Below, one piece after another: positions 14,189 through 17,888 of a stretch of 17,888 nucleotides of DNA. Below the pieces are notes generated by a model. That model made no database searches and was not told the DNA's origin. It saw only the letters and a program-made list of their open reading frames with translations. Origin of the DNA: Treponema sp. (GTDB lineage Bacteria > Spirochaetota > Spirochaetia > Treponematales > Treponemataceae); contig JAITOJ010000043.1 of the NCBI GenBank assembly GCA_031290005.1, positions 1 through 17,888 of the forward strand, read 5' to 3'. Numbering within the stretch: the stretch's first letter is position 1; every line of letters starts with the position of its first letter. Both the position numbers and the translations under genes were made by a program.

Positions 14189-14334
14189 AAAAAATAAATA
14201 GAAAAGTACTTTTTATGGAAAAATTTTCTTAAAATTCCGCCCCAAAGTTCCGCATCCGCAAAAAACAGAGAGTTTCCTTATAAAAAACTAACAGGATACC
14301 GTATCTTTCCGATATATAAGTAAGAGGCTATAAT

Positions 14335-14571
14335 ATGGAAAACTACGCTATGAGAGGATACGGTCATAGTCATTATATGACCATCATTGAAGAATTGGAA
14401 GATAGTTATTTTATACGCATGGTCAAAGACCGGGGAGGCCGGGAAGAGGTGGACACCGGTTTTATCAGCAAGGAATTTTTTTCAAGCTGCCTCCGTACGG
14501 GATATTTGAGTAAATTTGATGCGCCCTGTTCTCGTGAATCAAGAGTTGAAAAAATTGCCGCAACCGCGTAA
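14335..14571 (+). CDS. Small protein of unknown function (78 residues)
   Basis: An ATG with AAGAGG (14322-14327) at 7-base spacing opens a 78-codon frame. The product is soluble and mixed-charge: an N-terminal MRGYGHSHYMTIIEELEDSYFIRMVKDRGG followed by a segment EEVDTGFISKEFFSSCLRTGYL. It looks like a small beta-rich fold (alternating pattern TIIEELEDSYFIRMVKD) with two cysteines, Cys52 and Cys65. I recognise no family. There is no signal peptide. The exported-protein gene follows after 23 bases on the same strand, so co-transcription is likely. The compact domain, clear ribosome site and ordinary codon use support a real gene. Confidence 0.7.
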   Translation: MENYAMRGYGHSHYMTIIEELEDSYFIRMVKDRGGREEVDTGFISKEFFSSCLRTGYLSKFDAPCSRESRVEKIAATA

Positions 14572-14594
14572 TATGAAAAGATAGAAGTCTTTTT

Positions 14595-15290
14595 ATGAAA
14601 AAATGTTTACCATTGCTTCTTTTGCTCTGTGCCGGAGGACTGCTCAGCGCCGGTGAGGGCGCACATGCCCTTGTTTTTAGTCTAACTGCTAACGATGGGC
14701 GGGGCATTGATTTATACCGCACCGCCACAAGCCTGGAGTATTCCTACGATTCCCCCCGCCTGACTGCCCGGAGCGGGGTTCAAAGCGCTTCAAAAATCAC
14801 TGATTTTACCTTGCAAGCCGCCTATTTCCCCGTAATTTTCAAAAAAATGTGTCTTGGAGCGGGTGCGCTCTATCATTACGGAGATATGGGTTTTGCCAGG
14901 GAACAGGATTTTTACACAGGCCTGTATGTCCGGTTTCGTCCGGTACGCTTTTTTAATATGGGCGCCGATGTTTCCTTCACCCTGAAAATAACCCGTATTC
15001 CCGCATTGCCGAAAGATCACCAGGAGTTTACGGATAGAGGAATCGCGGTCGCCTTCAGATTCAGTTCAGATATTACCAGCCGGATACGGGTGGAATTTGA
15101 TATATCTTCTTATGACTTATATCGCCACAGCCTTTTCCTGAATCCCCTGTTTGCCCTGACAGGAACCTATGTGTTTCGGAACCGTTGTTTTGCCGCTTTT
15201 ACGCTGGCAGCCCAGTATTCCGACCTGTTCACCCTGACTTCCTATCTGGGTTCGGCTTTTATCCGCCCGGCCATCGGGATTATCTTGTAG
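14595..15290 (+). CDS. Exported protein, probable outer-membrane beta-barrel
   Basis: A 231-residue protein with an N-terminal signal sequence (MKKCLPLLLLLCAGGLLSAGEG, cleavage probably near residues 19-21). The mature part is rich in alternating hydrophobic/polar stretches and aromatic residues: FTLQAAYFPVIF, FYTGLYVRFRPVRFFNMGADVSFTL, GIAVAFRFSSDITSRIRVEFDIS, FAAFTLAAQYSDLF. These would form roughly 8-10 transmembrane strands. The C-terminus SAFIRPAIGIIL ends hydrophobic but not with the classic terminal Phe/Trp. The Shine-Dalgarno is weak. The lipoprotein phosphoesterase gene begins eight bases after its stop. No specific family is recognised. A periplasmic beta-rich protein is the main alternative. 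Confidence 0.65.
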   Translation: MKKCLPLLLLLCAGGLLSAGEGAHALVFSLTANDGRGIDLYRTATSLEYSYDSPRLTARSGVQSASKITDFTLQAAYFPVIFKKMCLGAGALYHYGDMGFAREQDFYTGLYVRFRPVRFFNMGADVSFTLKITRIPALPKDHQEFTDRGIAVAFRFSSDITSRIRVEFDISSYDLYRHSLFLNPLFALTGTYVFRNRCFAAFTLAAQYSDLFTLTSYLGSAFIRPAIGIIL

Positions 15291-15298
15291 GGGGCGTC

Positions 15299-16180
15299 AT
15301 GCGGTTTGCGGCTGTGGGAGCGCTGGGGATGGCCTGTTTCATCTGTCTGTCAGGCTGCGAGTACGGCCTGAAGGAATTTTTGTACCGGGATGACGATGTG
15401 GATATCCGGAGTGTTTCTTTGCGTGAACTTGACCTGGGGTGCCACCAGGATACCCCGGCGCTGTCCCTGGCATGGAAACAGTTTCCTGAGTCCTACAAAG
15501 TCCTCGTGCTGACTGATATTCATTTCGGGGCGGAGAAAGCGGCGCCTGTGGAGGAATTATTTGCCTGGCTGGACAGTCTGCCGGAAGGGGAAAAGCCGTT
15601 ATTCTGTCTTGCTCTGGGGGATTTAGTGGAGCATGGCCTGGAAAGCGAATATCAGGAATATGCCCAATTCGCGTCGCGCCTTGAAAGCAAAGCCGTGCCG
15701 ATTTACGCCCTCTGCGGAAACCACGATTTGTATAATTCCGGCTGGCGGTACTGGGAGCAATATGTGTATCCCCACGCGTCCTATTACCGTTTTCAAACCC
15801 GCGCTTTTTCCTGGTATTTTCTGGATACCGCTAATGGGACTCTGGGCAAAAAACAGCTTGAAAATTTTTCAAGCTGCGCGAAACAAGATCCCATGCCCAA
15901 ACTGGTGTTCTCCCACTATCCCGTCTATGCCGGAGGAATTCCCTATTTTTCCCTTTCCAATACCAGGGAACGGGCTTATTTGCTTGATTTGTTTGCCAAA
16001 ACCAAGGTGCGCCTGGTTTTGGAAGGACACTGGCACTTCGGCGGAAGTTATGACTTTGGCGCTTTCCGGGAAGAAACCCTTGAGGCTTTCCGCGACAGGG
16101 ACTGCTGGTATGTGCTGAATGTGACCGAAGGGATTGACGGAACAGCGGGCGCTGTTTCGGTGAGCCAGGTGGCAAAGTGA
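15299..16180 (+). CDS. Lipoprotein metallophosphoesterase (calcineurin-like)
   Basis: A 293-residue predicted lipoprotein: signal MRFAAVGALGMACFICLSGC with lipobox LSGC and Cys20. All motifs of a dimetal calcineurin-like phosphoesterase are present: TDIHFG (72-77, Asp73 and His75), LGDLVEHG (107-113, Asp108), CGNHD (139-143), SHYPVY (205-210, His206) and GHWHFGG (243-249, His244/His246). It should hydrolyse a phosphomonoester or phosphodiester in the periplasm or at the cell surface; the substrate is not evident. The start is ATG 15299, behind a GGGGG run after the previous stop; a longer frame from 15185 lies inside the upstream gene. It ends one base before the convergent flagellar chaperone gene. 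A perfect 11-base inverted repeat lies inside the coding region at 15854-15876. Confidence 0.9.
   Translation: MRFAAVGALGMACFICLSGCEYGLKEFLYRDDDVDIRSVSLRELDLGCHQDTPALSLAWKQFPESYKVLVLTDIHFGAEKAAPVEELFAWLDSLPEGEKPLFCLALGDLVEHGLESEYQEYAQFASRLESKAVPIYALCGNHDLYNSGWRYWEQYVYPHASYYRFQTRAFSWYFLDTANGTLGKKQLENFSSCAKQDPMPKLVFSHYPVYAGGIPYFSLSNTRERAYLLDLFAKTKVRLVLEGHWHFGGSYDFGAFREETLEAFRDRDCWYVLNVTEGIDGTAGAVSVSQVAK
15854..15876. repeat. Perfect 11-base inverted repeat inside the phosphoesterase gene
   Basis: Arms CAGCTTGAAAA / TTTTCAAGCTG flank a single T. The repeat spans codons for roughly QLENFSSC of the phosphoesterase. An RNA hairpin with a T-containing right arm could act as a weak internal attenuator, or the repeat may be chance. 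Confidence 0.5.
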
Positions 16181-16181
16181 G

Positions 16182-16586
16182 TTACGCTTCAATCAGTATG
16201 GCTGCCGCGCTGCCGCCACCGCGGGCATAGACGCTACGGGTGTTCCGGTAGGGATTTTTGAGGGAATCCATCTGCCCTTGAAGCTCCGTCATGCGGGTTT
16301 TGAGCAGCCCCTGATTTTCCGTTGCGAGTGCCCTGATGTGCTCCTGAAGCGTATCAAGCTCTTTCTGTAAGCTCTCGCCGCGATCTCCGCGTTCCATCTG
16401 GGCGGCTGTTTTTTGGAGTTCCATAATCCAGTCAAGACTTTGGGTTTCAAGGCCGCAGTAGGCCAGGGCCTTTTCAGCATTCCCGGCTTCGATTGTTGCC
16501 CGCTGTTTTTCCAACAGCTTCGCGTGTTCCCGAAGAGCGGCGGCCAACCGTTCCCGCACATTTTGGGAAGGGGAAGACTCACCCAT
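16182..16586 (-). CDS. FlgN/FliT-like flagellar export chaperone
   Basis: A 134-residue, almost fully helical, probably coiled-coil protein: VRERLAAALREHAKLLEKQRATIEAG, LDWIMELQKTAAQME and KELDTLQEHIRALATENQGLL. A Gly/Ala-rich tail (VYARGGGSAAAILIEA) follows. Size, the heptad-like helices and the tail are consistent with FlgN/FliT proteins, which hold hook-associated or cap proteins for the flagellar export apparatus. Identity rests mainly on its position directly after fliS, with which it overlaps by 8 bases; fliS and fliT-like genes are often adjacent. The start is ATG 16586; a longer frame upstream lies inside fliS. Its stop is one base from the stop of the convergent phosphoesterase gene. 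Confidence 0.62.
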   Translation of the reverse strand: MGESSPSQNVRERLAAALREHAKLLEKQRATIEAGNAEKALAYCGLETQSLDWIMELQKTAAQMERGDRGESLQKELDTLQEHIRALATENQGLLKTRMTELQGQMDSLKNPYRNTRSVYARGGGSAAAILIEA

Positions 16587-17019
16587 TGATGTCCACCGCG
16601 GGCCGGGTTGCCGCGCTTTGCAGGGACGCGGTGTTTGCCGCCGCGGCTGCCCAGGCGTTCCTGAGTTCCGACAGCATATCGCGGATAAAATCAAGTTTTG
16701 TTTTGTTTTGCGTAATATTGGCGTTCAGTAATTCCTGGCTAAAATACACGTACAGGGCCAGAAGATTTTTTGACACAATTCCGCCCTTTTCCATGTCAAG
16801 ACAGACCATCAATTCGGTGATAATATCCTGGGCCCTGATGATATTCCTGTTAAACGTTTCAATTGCGGAGGCTTTGATTTTTCCATTGCTTTCGATTTTT
16901 CCGCTTGCTGAGGTGAGCTGTTTTATCGCCTCATTGTACAATAACACAATGAGTTTTCCCGGACTGGCGGTTTTTATTCCTGTTTCGCGGTAGGCAGTAA
17001 ATCCTTGTGCGGTTTCCAT
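16579..17019 (-). CDS. fliS: Flagellin export chaperone FliS
   Basis: FliS binds the flagellin C-terminus in the cytosol and prevents premature polymerisation before export to the periplasmic flagella of spirochaetes. The 146-residue product has the family signature YRETGIKTASPGKLIVLLYNEAI (10-32). It also has IIRAQDIITELMVCLDMEKGG (60-80) and LYVYFSQELLNANI (89-102), and the closing RDMLSELRNAWAAA (113-126). It is a little longer than the usual 125-135 owing to an Ala/Ser-rich C-terminal tail. ATG 17019 is chosen; a TTG directly upstream is less likely. AGGGAT lies about 8 bases before it. It overlaps the flgN/fliT-like gene, and a sigma-28-like -10 lies upstream. Confidence 0.94.
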   Translation of the reverse strand: METAQGFTAYRETGIKTASPGKLIVLLYNEAIKQLTSASGKIESNGKIKASAIETFNRNIIRAQDIITELMVCLDMEKGGIVSKNLLALYVYFSQELLNANITQNKTKLDFIRDMLSELRNAWAAAAANTASLQSAATRPAVDING

Positions 17020-17041
17020 CAATAATTATCCCTTTTTTTTA

Positions 17042-17068
17042 ATATCGGCATTACAAGGTGTCGACTAA
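17042..17068 (-). promoter_or_regulatory. Sigma-28 (FliA)-like promoter of fliS
   Basis: The minus strand has GCCGATAT (17042-17049), seven of eight matches to the sigma-28 -10 GCCGATAA. A weak TTAG lies 15 bases upstream (17065-17068) in place of TAAA. Placement just before fliS and the flagellar content of the operon support it, although the -35 is poor. Confidence 0.5.
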
Positions 17069-17088
17069 ATATATTTTTTATCATATAC

Positions 17089-17094
17089 TATAAT
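17089..17094 (+). promoter_or_regulatory. -10 element of the ftsH promoter
   Basis: A perfect TATAAT 13 bases before the ftsH ATG, with GAGG (17097-17100) as ribosome site. No good -35 is found at 16-18 bases spacing. The predicted leader is only a few bases long, so either this -10 is real with a very short leader or transcription starts further upstream. Confidence 0.4.
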
Positions 17095-17106
17095 CTGAGG
17101 TACTTA

Positions 17107-17888
17107 ATGAATACTGCTGGCAACAAGGATCCAAACCGGAAAGACGATAAAAATTCAGGCAGCGACCCGTTCGATTTTTTTAAACTTTCTCCAGACCCTG
17201 GCCCCGGAAAGAGCGGAGGGGGGAAGAAGCCCCCGCTGCCCGTTTGGGGAATTATATTGATTATCATTGGGACAATGGTGGCGGTTAATTTCCTGTTTTC
17301 CCGCCGGCCAGAAAATCTGATTGATTTTTCCGAATTTCGCACCCTGATTCAGAGCGGGCAAATTGTTTCCGTGGAATTGGGAGAGCCTTACTTCGTGGGC
17401 TATGGGCGGGGCAGCGCTTCCGCTCCGGCTTCCGGGGGCTATTCAAACCTGTTTCAGAGTGGGAGTACGGCGCCAACTTCTTACCGCGCCCAGTACCGGA
17501 CTATCGGTTTTGTGACCGACCGTTTTTTGCAGTTTCTGGACGATTCCGGGGTGGAATACAAGTTTGTCATCAAACAGGGCGGCACGATTCTGCAAATCAT
17601 ACTCAATCTGATTTTCCCCGTGGGCTTTCTGCTGGTGTATTTCCTCATGTTCCGCCGGATGGGCACGGGCCTGAGCGGAAGCATCTTTGGCCCCGGCCAG
17701 GGCAAGGCCAGCGCGGTGGAGGAAGGGCAGGTGAAAACCCGGTTCGCCGATGTGGCGGGGGTGGACGAAGCCAAGGAAGAACTGGTGGAAGTGGTGGACT
17801 TTTTGAAGTCCCCCAAGAAATATACCGACATCGGCGGCAAGATTCCCAAGGGGGTGCTCCTGGTGGGGCCTCCGGGAACCGGCAAGAC
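17107..17888 (+). CDS. ftsH: ATP-dependent zinc metalloprotease FtsH, partial (C-terminus off the right edge)
   Basis: FtsH is a membrane-anchored AAA+ protease that degrades misassembled membrane proteins and short-lived regulators. The first 260 codons are present. A 42-residue Pro/Gly/Lys-rich cytosolic N-terminus precedes TM1 (about 45-64, WGIILIIIGTMVAVNFLF). A periplasmic segment runs to about residue 158, and TM2 is ILQIILNLIFPVGFLLVYFL (161-180). The AAA+ start TRFADVAGVDEAKEEL (211-226) and Walker A GPPGTGK (254-260) follow. The periplasmic part holds a low-complexity insert (GYGRGSASAPASGGYSN, about 98-114) followed by Ser/Thr-rich residues, and is longer than in E. coli. The zinc-protease HExxH lies outside. 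The start is supported by GAGG at 6-base spacing; it diverges from fliS. Confidence 0.96.
   Translation, partial: MNTAGNKDPNRKDDKNSGSDPFDFFKLSPDPGPGKSGGGKKPPLPVWGIILIIIGTMVAVNFLFSRRPENLIDFSEFRTLIQSGQIVSVELGEPYFVGYGRGSASAPASGGYSNLFQSGSTAPTSYRAQYRTIGFVTDRFLQFLDDSGVEYKFVIKQGGTILQIILNLIFPVGFLLVYFLMFRRMGTGLSGSIFGPGQGKASAVEEGQVKTRFADVAGVDEAKEELVEVVDFLKSPKKYTDIGGKIPKGVLLVGPPGTGK

Noticed and set aside
14295..14305. GATAC-C-GTATC inverted repeat as an operator of the 78-residue protein gene
   Set aside because: Five-base arms are too short to separate from chance, and no good promoter is positioned around it.
14472..15876. Shared TTTTTCAAGCTGC in the 78-residue gene and the phosphoesterase as a repeat element
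   Set aside because: Both copies encode F-S-S-C in frame and flanks do not match, so this looks like codon-level coincidence.
1..17888. CRISPR, tRNA, rRNA, transposase or attachment sites
   Set aside because: No spaced direct repeats, no transposase or integrase motifs, and no tRNA-like or rRNA-like sequence were seen by eye. A tRNA or Rfam search would settle this.

Overview
The window looks like a spirochaete chromosome, most likely a Treponema-like member of the Treponemataceae. The evidence is roughly balanced base composition, lipoproteins with spirochaete-style lipoboxes, flagellar FliS beside a FlgN/FliT-like protein, and a mix of housekeeping genes with poorly known envelope lipoproteins and TPR proteins. 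This placement is inference from gene content; no rRNA is present. I see no tRNA, CRISPR array, insertion sequence or phage gene. Genes are densely packed, and the longest gene-free stretch (14132-14334) is about 200 bases.

Layout. (1) 1-1734, minus strand: the classic ribosome and tRNA-maturation operon rpsP-khpA-rimM-trmD, with trmD cut by the left edge. It is driven by a near-consensus promoter at 1778-1806. (2) 1826-3055, minus: an AAA_14/DUF4143 ATPase, probably an accessory gene. Its start codon lies in the middle of a perfect 26-base palindrome, and related palindromes fill the divergent promoter region up to 3148. (3) 3193-6727, plus: two ABC exporter half-transporters whose complementary motif defects mark them as a heterodimer. 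(4) 6811-11117, plus: a 48-residue lipoprotein, an LPP20-like lipoprotein, a small TPR-like protein, a 10-unit TPR protein, the rRNA/tRNA methylase RlmN, and a universal stress protein. (5) 11148-14131, minus: a Ppx/GppA phosphatase with an HD domain, downstream of a cytosolic (alpha/alpha)6-barrel glycosidase; the promoter carries a palindrome. (6) 14335-16180, plus: an unrecognised 78-residue protein, an exported probable beta-barrel protein, and a lipoprotein metallophosphoesterase. (7) 16182-17019, minus: fliS and a flgN/fliT-like chaperone gene behind a sigma-28-like promoter. (8) 17107 to the right edge, plus: the start of ftsH.

Functional themes are translation (rpsP, khpA, rimM, trmD, rlmN), envelope biology (ABC exporter, three lipoproteins, an exported protein, FtsH), flagellar export chaperones, and carbon/phosphate or stress metabolism (glycosidase, Ppx/GppA, Usp). 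The least explained parts are the palindrome array around the DUF4143 ATPase, the tandem TPR pair with a two-repeat super-period, and the small-protein/exported-protein/lipoprotein-phosphoesterase cluster.
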